Source: an uncultured Clostridia bacterium (GTDB lineage Bacteria; Bacillota; Clostridia; Christensenellales; Aristaeellaceae). From it: a stretch of 51,877 bases of DNA. Position 1 is the first letter of the stretch. Every line of letters starts with the position of its first letter. Shown piece after piece: positions 18,431-25,787 of the stretch. The translations under genes were made by a program, and so were the position numbers. Location: the NCBI GenBank assembly GCA_947631405.1, contig CANRLC010000011.1, positions 1-51,877 on the forward strand, read 5' to 3'. The notes under the pieces are model-generated. The model worked only from the letters and a program-made list of their open reading frames with translations. It had not been told where the DNA came from and made no database searches.

Positions 18431-18500
18431 ATCCTCCCATCAAGACCTGTCCGCGCCGGGCGTCGGGATGGCGCGCGAGGGCAACGGATTCCGAGGGTCT

Positions 18501-18529
18501 ATTGTACACCATTTCCTAGGAAAACACAA
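18501..18529 (-). promoter_or_regulatory. Promoter of the G3E operon with internal palindrome
   Basis: Minus strand: TTGTGT (18529-18524), 17 nt, TACAAT (18506-18501). The spacer holds the perfect 12-bp palindrome TTTCCTAGGAAA (18512-18523), exactly where a repressor would block RNA polymerase. I see no match to the TCGTAAT-type Zur box. Confidence 0.6.
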
Positions 18530-18567
18530 GGATTTTTGCCGGAAAAGATCGCGAAATCGCGCTCCGG

Positions 18568-19740
18568 TCAGGCCCGCGCGACGCCCGATTCCCGCGCCGC
18601 GCGCGCGACGGCCTCGGCGACGGCGGGGCCAACGCGGCGGTCGAACGCCTTGGGCAGGATGTAGTCGGCACACAGCTCCTGCGGGGAGACGAGCGACGCG
18701 ATCGCGTGGCTGGCGGCGCGCTTCATCGCCTCGTTGATCTCCCGCGCGCGGCAGTCGAGCGCGCCCCTGAAGATGCCGGGGAAGGCCAGCACGTTGTTGA
18801 TCTGGTTCTTGTAATCGCTGCGCCCACAGCCCACGACGGCGGCCCCGGCGGCGATCGCCTCGTCCGGCCAGATCTCCGGCACGGGGTTGGCCATCGGGAA
18901 GACGCACGCGCCCGGCGCCATGCTCGCGATCATCTCGCGCGTGGCGACGCCCGGCGCGCTCACGCCGATGAACACATCCGCCCCTTGCAGCGCGTCGGCG
19001 AGCGCGCCGCGCAGGCGGCGCGGGTTGGTGACGCGGCTCATCTGCGCGTGGACGGGGTTCAGCTGCGGCATGCCCTCGCACAGGATGCCGAAGCGGTCGA
19101 CCAGCGTCACGTCCTGCGCGCCGAGGGAGAGCAGGTGCCGCGCGATGGCGACGCCCGCGCTGCCCGCGCCGTTCACGACGATGCGCGCGCCCGGCAGGGT
19201 CTTGCCGACAACGCGCAGCGCGTTCAGCAGCGCCGCCGCGACGACGACCGCCGTGCCGTGCTGATCGTCGTGGAAGACGGGGATGTCGCAGATCGCCTTC
19301 AGCTTTTCCTCGACCTCGAAGCAGCGCGGCGCGGCGATGTCCTCCAGATTGATGCCGCCGAAGCTGCCGGAGATGAGGTAGACCGTGCGCACCAGCTCGT
19401 CCACGTCCTGCGTCTTCACGCAGATGGGGAACGCGTCCACGCCGGCGAACGCCTTGAAGAGCACGCACTTGCCCTCCATGACGGGCATGCCCGCCTCCGG
19501 GCCGATGTCGCCCAGCCCCAGCACGGCCGAGCCGTCCGTGACGACGGCGACCATGTTTGCGCGGCGCGTGAGCGCGAAGCTCTTTTCGATGTCGCGCTGA
19601 ATCTCCAGACACGGCGCCGCGACGCCCGGCGTATACGCGAGCGACAATTCCTCGCTTGTGGTGACCGGCACGCGCGGCGCGATCTCCAGCTTGCCCTGCC
19701 ACGCGTAGTGCGCCCGCAGCGCCTTTTCTCCGATGTCCAT
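18568..19740 (-). CDS. Malic enzyme (malate to pyruvate + CO2), short form
   Basis: 390 residues, the size of YtsJ-like bacterial malic enzymes. SLAYTPGVAAPCLEI contains the Tyr of the active site; GLGDIGPEAGMPVMEGK and FGGINLEDIAAPRCFEVE are the malate/metal signature; NGAGSAGVAIARHLL is the nucleotide-binding loop; DYILPKAFDRRVGPAVAEAVA ends the protein. It yields pyruvate and NAD(P)H. Cofactor preference cannot be read with confidence. AAAGGAG lies 8 nt before the ATG at 19740, which I choose over the ATG at 19746 that is only 2 nt from the site. Confidence 0.93.
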   Translation of the reverse strand: MDIGEKALRAHYAWQGKLEIAPRVPVTTSEELSLAYTPGVAAPCLEIQRDIEKSFALTRRANMVAVVTDGSAVLGLGDIGPEAGMPVMEGKCVLFKAFAGVDAFPICVKTQDVDELVRTVYLISGSFGGINLEDIAAPRCFEVEEKLKAICDIPVFHDDQHGTAVVVAAALLNALRVVGKTLPGARIVVNGAGSAGVAIARHLLSLGAQDVTLVDRFGILCEGMPQLNPVHAQMSRVTNPRRLRGALADALQGADVFIGVSAPGVATREMIASMAPGACVFPMANPVPEIWPDEAIAAGAAVVGCGRSDYKNQINNVLAFPGIFRGALDCRAREINEAMKRAASHAIASLVSPQELCADYILPKAFDRRVGPAVAEAVARAARESGVARA

Positions 19741-19770
19741 GCGCATCGCTCCTTTTTTCGTCCTTCCCCC

Positions 19771-19799
19771 ATCATAGCCGAGGCGGCCCAAAATTGCAA
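19771..19799 (-). promoter_or_regulatory. Promoter of the malic enzyme gene
   Basis: Minus strand: TTGCAA (19799-19794), 17 nt, TATGAT (19776-19771). It stands back to back with the promoter of the small gene at 19889. Confidence 0.55.
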
Positions 19800-19823
19800 C
19801 GAAAAGTTTGCGCGTCCGGCCGG

Positions 19824-19852
19824 TTTACAAGCGAAAGCCCGGCGTGTATAAT
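19824..19852 (+). promoter_or_regulatory. Promoter of the 72-residue gene
   Basis: TTTACA (19824-19829), 17 nt, TATAAT (19847-19852), about 36 nt before the ATG. A near-consensus promoter in front of such a small gene supports the gene being real. Confidence 0.7.
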
Positions 19853-19888
19853 ACGCACGTCGGCCTTCGCCGCGAAAGGAGACCCGTC

Positions 19889-20107
19889 ATGAAGATCACG
19901 CGCAAGAATCTGCTCTCCCTCCTCACGGGCATGGAACGCGCCGGGCAGCTGCCCGCCGACGGCCCGACGTCCATCTTTCTGCCGGGGCGGCCGCTGGTGC
20001 AGCTCGCCGTGCGGGTGGAGGGCGGACGCGTCGCGGTGTACACGAGCCGCCTGCCGTTCTCGCGGCCCGTGGAATTCACCTTGGAGGAGATCCGCAGCGG
20101 GGTGTAA
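19889..20107 (+). CDS. Small protein of unknown function (72 aa)
   Basis: Not recognised. It starts MKITRKNLLSLLTGMERAGQ after a good AAAGGAG and reads FLPGRPLVQLAVRVEGGRVA then FSRPVEFTLEEIRSGV. It is soluble, mixed alpha/beta by eye, with one small hydrophobic patch and no cysteines. A strong promoter and ribosome site argue that it is expressed. Its stop codon TAA overlaps the first bases of copy 2 of the dispersed element, so its C-terminus may have been set by the element. Confidence 0.7.
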   Translation: MKITRKNLLSLLTGMERAGQLPADGPTSIFLPGRPLVQLAVRVEGGRVAVYTSRLPFSRPVEFTLEEIRSGV

Positions 20108-20339
20108 TACAGTCTTTATATGCTGCAAAGCACAGAACGGGGTCTGGGGACAATGTCCCCAGACAGGGTTTGGGGCGGTAGCCCCAACGTACCCCAAATC
20201 GCGAAGCGATTGCCAAAAGTAGCCCGGTAGCGAAGCGTTCCCGGGCGGGTTCATCATGAAAAGTCTCGCCTCCCGCTTTTGCTTGCCCGGCGTCATCCGA
20301 TGTCGGAGCGTGTAGATCATTTGATTTGAGAACAGTATG
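20105..20339 (+). repeat. Structured dispersed element, copy 2 (short form, hairpin X)
   Basis: It begins TAATAC, overlapping the upstream stop codon, and then lacks about ten bases of the left terminal repeat. The shared hairpin GTCTGGGGACA-A-TGTCCCCAGAC is followed directly by the small hairpin GGGGC-GGTA-GCCCC in place of the long module of copies 1 and 3. Hairpin X (AATCGC-GAA-GCGATT, 20197-20211) follows. The right end ATTTGATTTGAGAACAGTAT matches the other copies. The gap from here to 20433 holds one further hairpin and no gene. Confidence 0.8.
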
Positions 20340-20386
20340 AGAATACAAAAACTCTACGTTTGACAGAAATAAGGTTTTCGACAGAC

Positions 20387-20425
20387 TGCGGCGTCCCCAC
20401 CTTCCGGAAGGGACGCCGCAACTTT
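20387..20425 (+). terminator. Intrinsic terminator between convergent genes
   Basis: TGCGGCGTCCC (20387-20397) pairs with GGGACGCCGCA (20410-20420), followed by ACTTTTTG on the + strand. It would stop transcripts from the small gene and the element. In the reverse direction there is no T run. Confidence 0.75.
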
Positions 20426-20432
20426 TTGAATT

Positions 20433-21059
20433 TTATTTTTCCTCCAGCTCGACGGAGCGCATGTTATTAAACGGGAACACCACCCAGCGCACATGCCCGA
20501 CGATCTGCTCGCGCGTGAGCGCGCCGACCATGGGGCTGCGGCTGTCCTTCGAGTTGTTGCGGTTGTCGCCCATCACGAAGTAGCAGCCCTCCGGCACCTC
20601 GTAGGGGCCGAAGTACGTCTCGTTCTCCGTCATGTCGAAGTTCTGCTCGATGTGCTCGCCGTCGATGAACAGCTCGCCCGCGCGCAGCTCCAGCGTCTCG
20701 CCCGGCAGACCGATCACCCGCTTGACGCGGTACATGCCGTCGTCCGCGTTGGGATAGTTGCAGATGACGATGTCAAAGCGCTCCGGATCGCCCATCAGGT
20801 AGTCGAGCTTCGTGGCGATCATGAAGTCGTGATCGTTCAGCGTGTTGAGCATCGACTGCCCGTCCACACTCACCGCCTCGAACAGGAACGTGCGCACCAC
20901 GAACGCCGTCACGCCCGCCACCACGAAGACCATCACCCACTCGAAGATCTCGCGCTTGACGCTCTTCTTGGGCTTTTCCTTTTTGGGCTTTCTGCGAAAG
21001 AGCGCGCGCCGCGCCGCCTTTGCATCCTGCGCGCCGCCCTGCGCCGGGTTGTTTTCCAT
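20433..21059 (-). CDS. lepB: Signal peptidase I
   Basis: 208 residues, one N-terminal membrane segment (FEWVMVFVVAGVTAFVV) after a Lys/Arg-rich tail. SVDGQSMLNTL holds the catalytic Ser at residue 69; YRVKRVIGLPGE holds the Lys at residue 113; CYFVMGDNRNNSKDSR is box E. It removes signal peptides from exported proteins such as the several with AxA sites in this window. The upstream neighbour is the DUF951 gene, 34 nt away on the same strand, with two promoters further up. Confidence 0.95.
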   Translation of the reverse strand: MENNPAQGGAQDAKAARRALFRRKPKKEKPKKSVKREIFEWVMVFVVAGVTAFVVRTFLFEAVSVDGQSMLNTLNDHDFMIATKLDYLMGDPERFDIVICNYPNADDGMYRVKRVIGLPGETLELRAGELFIDGEHIEQNFDMTENETYFGPYEVPEGCYFVMGDNRNNSKDSRSPMVGALTREQIVGHVRWVVFPFNNMRSVELEEK

Positions 21060-21093
21060 ATGTGCCGCCTCTTTTCTCCAAGGTGATCGCGCC

Positions 21094-21315
21094 TCAGTCG
21101 TCCGTCTCGTTGGTGCCGCGCACCGGCTCCGCCGAATGGCCGACGACCTTCTTCATGCGCTTGACAAAGTCCGCGCGATCCATCATCACGATGCGCGCGC
21201 AGCCGGAGCAGCGGATCTTCACGTCCGCGCCCACGCGGATGACCGTCCAGCGGTCGCTGCCGCAGGGATGCTTCTTGCGCATCTGCACGATGTCGCCCAA
21301 GCTGAACTCGTCCAT
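21094..21315 (-). CDS. DUF951 family protein (YyzM-like)
   Basis: 73 residues: FSLGDIVQMRKKHPCGSDRWTVIRVGADV-type opening, then KIRCSGCARIVMMDRADFVK. The conserved Cys (HPCG and CSGC) suggest a metal or zinc-ribbon-like site. DUF951 is a small family spread through Firmicutes and its role is unknown. The ATG at 21315 has only a weak GGGGGC; the upstream extension to 21417 runs through the promoters and is not real. Confidence 0.88.
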   Translation of the reverse strand: MDEFSLGDIVQMRKKHPCGSDRWTVIRVGADVKIRCSGCARIVMMDRADFVKRMKKVVGHSAEPVRGTNETDD

Positions 21316-21342
21316 GCCGCCGCCCCCTTCGCTCGCCGCTCT

Positions 21343-21371
21343 ATTATAGCAGGCGCGCGCCCATTTTTCAA
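21343..21371 (-). promoter_or_regulatory. Proximal promoter P1 of the DUF951-lepB operon
   Basis: Minus strand: TTGAAA (21371-21366), 17 nt, TATAAT (21348-21343). It is the second of two tandem promoters. Confidence 0.7.
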
Positions 21372-21388
21372 CCGCCGCGCATGCGCTT

Positions 21389-21417
21389 ATTATACACGCA
21401 TCGCGGCGGTCTGTCAA
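21389..21417 (-). promoter_or_regulatory. Distal promoter P2 of the DUF951-lepB operon
   Basis: Minus strand: TTGACA (21417-21412), 17 nt, TATAAT (21394-21389), a perfect consensus. Its -10 box is in the centre of a 40-bp inverted repeat, ACCGCCGCG-c-ATGCG ... CGCAT-CGCGGCGGT (21371-21410). Confidence 0.75.
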
Positions 21418-21451
21418 CTATACTTGTCATTTTCCAATTTTTATTTTGCAA

Positions 21452-22231
21452 TCACGCGATGGCGGCCGCCAGCAGCCCGCACACGATCAGGTGCAGCGGA
21501 TAAAAGAGGTAAAAGGCGACCGGCGGAATGCGATCGCCGCGCTCGCCGGAATAGCTCCACAGCGCGTAGCCGGAGATCGGCCCGGTGACGTAGAGCAGGC
21601 TGATCGCGCAGCCGATCAGGATGCGCGCGCCGTTGCGCTCGCGCAGCAGGTAGTACACGGCGCATAGCAGCACGCTGCACAGCCCGAAGGCGCAGCGCAG
21701 CAGGCTGCACCAGAGCGCCGCCGCCAGCACGACGGCGGCCTGCATGAGCCGCCCCACCGCGCCTTTCTTCGCCTCCAAGAGGCGCAGGCCGTAGAGCATC
21801 ACCAGACACAGACACAGCGTGATCAGCGCGTTCTGGCCGGAGAGATCGAAGGTCTTCCCGGTCATCGCGTAGTCGTAGGGGATCTCGCTCAGCAGCGCAA
21901 AGCAGACCATCCGACCCAGATAGCGCGAGAAGCTGCGCGTGTTTTGGAACCCCTCCACCAGCAGGAACGCAAACACCGGGATGGACAGCCCGCCGATCAG
22001 CTGGAACAGCGACGCCCAGCTAGACATGAGCATGAGCGACCGGTCGCTCGCCAGCGCCGCGCGCAGCGCGTCCGGCGTATAGCTGCCCACATGCAGCAGC
22101 CCGTTCTGGATGACGCTCATGCTGAGCGTGTAAAAGAGCATCGTCGCGCAGCCGTAGAGCTTGAGCACCTCGCCCGTGACGCGCAGATGCGGCCTGCGCC
22201 GCTTCTTTTTGTTGTCGCTTGCCGTCTGCAT
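21452..22231 (-). CDS. TraX-family integral membrane protein
   Basis: 259 residues with about eight hydrophobic segments. GEVLKLYGCATMLFYTLSM, GLSIPVFAFLLVEGFQNTRSFSRYLGRM and FALLSEIPYDYAM are typical of the TraX family; in conjugative plasmids TraX acetylates pilin, but chromosomal relatives in Firmicutes have unknown substrates and no conjugation genes lie nearby. HLIVCGLLAAAIA ends the last helix. The start is 9 nt after the GH53 stop and GAGGTGAGG precedes it, so it is the final gene of the glycosidase operon. A role in cell-surface acylation is only inference. Confidence 0.82.
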   Translation of the reverse strand: MQTASDNKKKRRRPHLRVTGEVLKLYGCATMLFYTLSMSVIQNGLLHVGSYTPDALRAALASDRSLMLMSSWASLFQLIGGLSIPVFAFLLVEGFQNTRSFSRYLGRMVCFALLSEIPYDYAMTGKTFDLSGQNALITLCLCLVMLYGLRLLEAKKGAVGRLMQAAVVLAAALWCSLLRCAFGLCSVLLCAVYYLLRERNGARILIGCAISLLYVTGPISGYALWSYSGERGDRIPPVAFYLFYPLHLIVCGLLAAAIA

Positions 22232-22240
22232 GCCCTCACC

Positions 22241-23347
22241 TCAAAAATCGCGGATGACCGCCAGCGCGGGGAGCGCGCGGCCCTCGTAGTCAAACAGCGC
22301 CTGATTGGCCCACTCGTTGCCGCCGGGGCCTTTTTCGCGCATGTACGCGATCGCGGCCTCGCCGGCCCACTGGCTCCCCGGCACGGGCAGCCACGCCGCC
22401 TCCCACCAGATAAAGCCCTGCCCCAGCCCGCCCGGCACGCCGCGCACGGCGCGCATCACGTCGCGGATGAAGTCGGCCTGCCCCTGCGGCGTCATGGGAT
22501 AGGGCGATTTTTGCGCGACGCGCGCGTTCGCCGCCATGCCCTTGCGCGCCGACGGCGCGAGCTGCTCATAGCGCGCGTAATCCTCCAGCGTAAACCCCGC
22601 CGACGTCTCCGCGACGATCAGCGGCTTACCGTAGCGCGCGGCGAGGTCGCACAGGTTGCGCGAGAGCGCCTCGACGCCGCCGTGCCAGTACGGGTAATAG
22701 GACAGGCCGATGCAGTCGAAATCCTCGCCGCCCGCGGCAAAGTAGCGGTCAAACCACGCGCGGCAGACGGCGTTGTCGCCGCCGCAGTCGAGGTGCAGCA
22801 TCGTGCGCGCGCCGCAGCGCGCGTCGCGCACCGCGCGGATGCCCGCGCCCAGCAGCGCCGCGAGCGTCTTTGCGTCCTCCGCCCGGCCGACGGGCCAGAG
22901 CAGCCCGCCCGTCACCTCGTTGCCGACCGACACGATCTCGGGCGAGAGCCGCGCCTCGCGCAGCAGCGTCAGCACCGAGAACGTGTAATCGTATACGGCC
23001 TTGCACAGCGCGGGCGCGTCCATCCCCTCCCACGCCTTGGGCGGGCGCTGCTTGCCGGGATCGGCCCAGAAATCGCTGTAATGCAGGTCGAGCATCCACC
23101 CGACGCCGAGCTTCTTCGCCCGGCGCGCGAGCGTCATCACGCGCGGCAGGTCGCATACGCCCGCGCCGTAAGGCTCGCCCTGCGGCGTGTACGGGTCGTT
23201 CCACAGGCGCAGGCGCAGCAGGTTCATGCCGTAGCGCGCGAGCAGCGCAAGCGCGTCCTCCGGCGCGCCGCCGTCCGAAAAGCGCCCGCCGCACGCCTCG
23301 ACCTCCAATAGCGTCGAGAGATCCATCCCCTTGATGAAGGCTTCCAT
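22241..23347 (-). CDS. Glycoside hydrolase family 53 endo-beta-1,4-galactanase, intracellular form
   Basis: 368 residues: GMDLSTLLEVEACGGRF (family opening), NLLRLRLWNDPY, GWMLDLHYSDFWADPGKQ, VSVGNEVTGGLLWP with the acid/base Glu at residue 144, and LIVAETSAGFT with the nucleophile Glu at residue 247. GH53 cuts beta-1,4-galactan of type I arabinogalactan. Unlike secreted GanB it has no signal peptide, which points to hydrolysis of imported galacto-oligosaccharides. The nearby MalEFG-type transporter (25788-29465) is a good candidate importer, as ganSPQ is for ganB in Bacillus. Confidence 0.92.
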   Translation of the reverse strand: MEAFIKGMDLSTLLEVEACGGRFSDGGAPEDALALLARYGMNLLRLRLWNDPYTPQGEPYGAGVCDLPRVMTLARRAKKLGVGWMLDLHYSDFWADPGKQRPPKAWEGMDAPALCKAVYDYTFSVLTLLREARLSPEIVSVGNEVTGGLLWPVGRAEDAKTLAALLGAGIRAVRDARCGARTMLHLDCGGDNAVCRAWFDRYFAAGGEDFDCIGLSYYPYWHGGVEALSRNLCDLAARYGKPLIVAETSAGFTLEDYARYEQLAPSARKGMAANARVAQKSPYPMTPQGQADFIRDVMRAVRGVPGGLGQGFIWWEAAWLPVPGSQWAGEAAIAYMREKGPGGNEWANQALFDYEGRALPALAVIRDF

Positions 23348-23365
23348 CGCTCGCCCTCCCGCGGG

Positions 23366-23590
23366 TCAGTCGGAAAAATCCTCGAAGTCGGTGAAGCGCT
23401 TGCGCATCGCGCGGTAGCGGAAGCGCGCCATCTCGTTCTTTTGCAGCACGTCCTCCTCGGTGCCGACGTACTGGCAGCGCAGGCAGTAATACTCCCCGCG
23501 CTCCTTGTCGTAAAACATGTCGATGTCCAGATCGCGCATGAAGCACGACGGGCAGCGGTAATTCAGTCTGCCTTTTCCAGCTTGAGCCAT
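23366..23590 (-). CDS. Small zinc-ribbon protein (74 aa)
   Basis: The protein holds two CxxC knuckles, YRCPSCFMRDLDIDMFYD and YYCLRCQYVGTEED, about 20 residues apart, a classic four-cysteine zinc ribbon, followed by a basic helix (EMARFRYRAMRKRF) and an acidic end. Small ribbons of this type are often found beside sugar genes in clostridia, with no known role. It starts 28 nt inside the 3' end of the 612-residue gene; GGAGG lies 10 nt upstream of the ATG at 23590. It might bind nucleic acid or stabilise a partner enzyme. Confidence 0.78.
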   Translation of the reverse strand: MAQAGKGRLNYRCPSCFMRDLDIDMFYDKERGEYYCLRCQYVGTEEDVLQKNEMARFRYRAMRKRFTDFEDFSD

Positions 23591-25401
23591 GTGGTGAAGA
23601 CCTCCTTCTCGCGCAGCGTTCCCGTGTAGCCCAGCGCAAACATCGGGCTGAACGCGTAGCCCTCGCGGACGTAGCCGCGCGGCTGCCTGCCCTCGCACGT
23701 CATGGATACGCGCGTCTTGATCGGCGGCACGTCGCAGCTGACGCGCGCAGCGCCGTCCGCCCCGGCCTCGCGGCACTTGTATTCGTAGGGCAGCGCGACG
23801 CTGTCCTCCCCCGCGTCCACGCGCAGTGTCAGCGACGTCATGTCCTCCGGGTATTCGGTCGTGCCGTAGCAGCCCACCATGTATTCGTCGATCTGCACCT
23901 GCGCGTCCGGATCGCTCATGGAGAGCACGCGCCGCTCGTAGCGGATGCAGCTCTCGCCCTCGGGGAACGCGATCACCGTCTGCAGCGTCACCGACAGGCC
24001 GTCAAACTCCACCGTCACCGGGTCGAGCGTCAGGCGGCGCTCGCCGCCCTCCCGCTCAAAATGCGCCTTCGTGCGGCAGAGGCAGAGGTCTACCTCCTCG
24101 CCGCGGTAGCGCAGCTTCGCGCTGCGCACCGTGCCCTCGCCCGCGTAGTGCGTGAAGTAGCCCGCGCGGTACTTTTCCTGGATGAGGAACGGATAGCTCG
24201 CGTCCTGAACATGCTTCGTGCCGATGCCCACCGGCCACTCCAGCTTGGCGACATACGGGCGCAGATCCACCAGCGCGCCGCCCTGATCCATGTTCACGCA
24301 CGCGCGCATGTACGGATCGCAGTACCAGAAGAGCTGCTTCTTGCTCCCGTAGAGGATGTCGCGCCAGAGCGCGCATTCCGGCACGGTGTAGCCCTTCTTC
24401 GCGCGGTAGTAGTCGGCGAATTCCGACATGGTCATGTCCGTCAGCTTGCCCTGCCGCTTCAGCTCGCCGTAGTAGGCGCAGCCCTCCTCATAGCTCTTGA
24501 GCAGCAGCTCGTAGGGGGCTTCCCAGCGGCCCATCTTGTTCATCCAGCCCGGGCCGACAAACATCATGTTGTAGGCGTAGCCGTCGTTGTACTTCGCCAA
24601 CGCGCGGTACTGGTCGATCAGGTTGTACAGATACGGGAACTCCCATGTGCTCGTGTCGTAGATCATCCCGCGCAGCACGTTCTGCGGATGCGTGCCGAAG
24701 TTGGAGCCGTTGCCGTCGTAGCAGGCCAGCAGGTCGCGCGACAGGTGCGGGATGGCGACGATGCCGCTGTCCTCCTCCGCGTTCGCGGCGGGCGCGTGCG
24801 TGTTCTGCTTGGAGGGAATCCACGGCGCCCACGGGCCGCCGTCCATCAGCGTGTACCAGCTGTTGTTGCAGGTGTGGTAGGCCTTGGGGCCTTCCTCCCA
24901 GCAGGTCGCGACCGCGCACTTGACCTGCGGGTATTCCGCCTTGATGAAGTTGATCAGCTCCGCGTCCAGATAGTACGACCCCGTCGACTCCGGGTAAAAC
25001 CCGAAGCGGTCGTGGAACTTGCCGAACACGTCGCGCACGATGGCCTTCTTGTCCTCCATGGAGAACATCCAGATGCAGAAGTCCTTCGTGTTGTACTTCT
25101 TGCGGAATTCCTCGCACGGCAGGCCGAGCAGGCTCAGCGCGATCTCGTCGCCGTAGCGCTCGTGGTGCTCCTTGGCCAGCGCCACCGCCTCGTCGTTAAA
25201 GAGGCTGGCATAGGTCATCTGAATGGTCGTCTTCAGCCCGTGCCGGTGCGCGCAATCCTGCTGCGTCTTGAAGATGTCGAGGCTCTCCGTGAGCAGCGCC
25301 TTGCGGCCGATGTCCTCGGCCTTGCCCTGCCCCGTGACCTTCTCCGCGTACTCCGGAACCATCTCCGGGCGGTGGATGATGTTGACGATGAACTGCTCCA
25401 T
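23563..25401 (-). CDS. Unknown 612-residue protein, possibly polysaccharide deacetylase or GH57-like
   Basis: I do not recognise the family with certainty. The N-terminal half has barrel-like features: TESLDIFKTQQDCAHRHGLK, then HERYGDEIALSLLGLP, FGFYPESTGSYYLDAEL and VKCAVATCWEEGPKA, an order seen in NodB/GH57-type (beta/alpha) barrels acting on sugars. A beta-rich C-terminal half follows (RRLTLDPVTVEFDGLSVTL, RYERRVLSMSDPDAQVQIDE). No signal peptide is seen, so it is cytoplasmic. The ATG at 25401 (MEQFIVNIIHRPEMV) follows AAGGGAAG; upstream codons run into tandem repeats. Place in the operon suggests it acts on the same galactan-type sugars as the GH53 enzyme. Confidence 0.7.
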   Translation of the reverse strand: MEQFIVNIIHRPEMVPEYAEKVTGQGKAEDIGRKALLTESLDIFKTQQDCAHRHGLKTTIQMTYASLFNDEAVALAKEHHERYGDEIALSLLGLPCEEFRKKYNTKDFCIWMFSMEDKKAIVRDVFGKFHDRFGFYPESTGSYYLDAELINFIKAEYPQVKCAVATCWEEGPKAYHTCNNSWYTLMDGGPWAPWIPSKQNTHAPAANAEEDSGIVAIPHLSRDLLACYDGNGSNFGTHPQNVLRGMIYDTSTWEFPYLYNLIDQYRALAKYNDGYAYNMMFVGPGWMNKMGRWEAPYELLLKSYEEGCAYYGELKRQGKLTDMTMSEFADYYRAKKGYTVPECALWRDILYGSKKQLFWYCDPYMRACVNMDQGGALVDLRPYVAKLEWPVGIGTKHVQDASYPFLIQEKYRAGYFTHYAGEGTVRSAKLRYRGEEVDLCLCRTKAHFEREGGERRLTLDPVTVEFDGLSVTLQTVIAFPEGESCIRYERRVLSMSDPDAQVQIDEYMVGCYGTTEYPEDMTSLTLRVDAGEDSVALPYEYKCREAGADGAARVSCDVPPIKTRVSMTCEGRQPRGYVREGYAFSPMFALGYTGTLREKEVFTTWLKLEKAD

Positions 25402-25499
25402 AGAACTTCCCTTCGCTTTATCTGTATGGAGACGTCCCTCGGGTCTCGCCCCGCAGGACGCCATGACGCGGGGAGAGGCAAACGCCCCTCCCCGCATAA

Positions 25500-25787
25500 G
25501 CGGGTATGAAATACATGCGGCCACGGGCGCAAAACCCTCGCTTTACGCCCCACGCCCTTCGGAGGTGGGTGCGGGCACAGCCCACCGGCCTCGGACGCGA
25601 AACCTCCGATCACATCCAAGCCCTTCGGAAATGGGCGCAGGCACAGCCCGCCGGAAGTGGGCACGGACACAGCCCGCCCGCCAGCCCACCGGCCTCGGGC
25701 GCAAAACCCTCGCCCTACGCCCAAGCCCTTCGGAAATGGGTGTGGGCACAGCCCACCGGAGATGGGTGCGGGCACCGCCCGCCCCGC
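25500..25787. repeat. Imperfect tandem repeats between permease and enzyme genes
   Basis: This gap of about 390 nt within a run of co-directed genes holds three copies of a roughly 65-nt unit. Each begins near GGGCGCAAAACCCTCG and ends CCCTTCGGAAATGGGY plus GCACAGCCCACCGG; the CCCTTCGG core is at 25555, 25621 and 25726. Extra short units (GGGCACGGACACAGCCCGCC type) lie between. Each unit can fold as GGTGGG...CCCACC. It is not CRISPR: spacers are not unique and units are contiguous. No gene is supported here. Confidence 0.75.

Noticed and set aside
18431-18567. Zur box upstream of the G3E operon
   Set aside because: No TCGTAAT-type palindrome is present; only TTTCCTAGGAAA is found, which is reported separately.
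17315-18664. 449-codon + strand frame with Val/Met-rich runs
   Set aside because: It is the antisense of the His/Asp repeat; the hydrophobic runs are an artefact of reading histidine codons backwards.
25500-25787. CRISPR array
   Set aside because: Units are contiguous, imperfect and 65 nt long, with no unique spacers and no cas genes.
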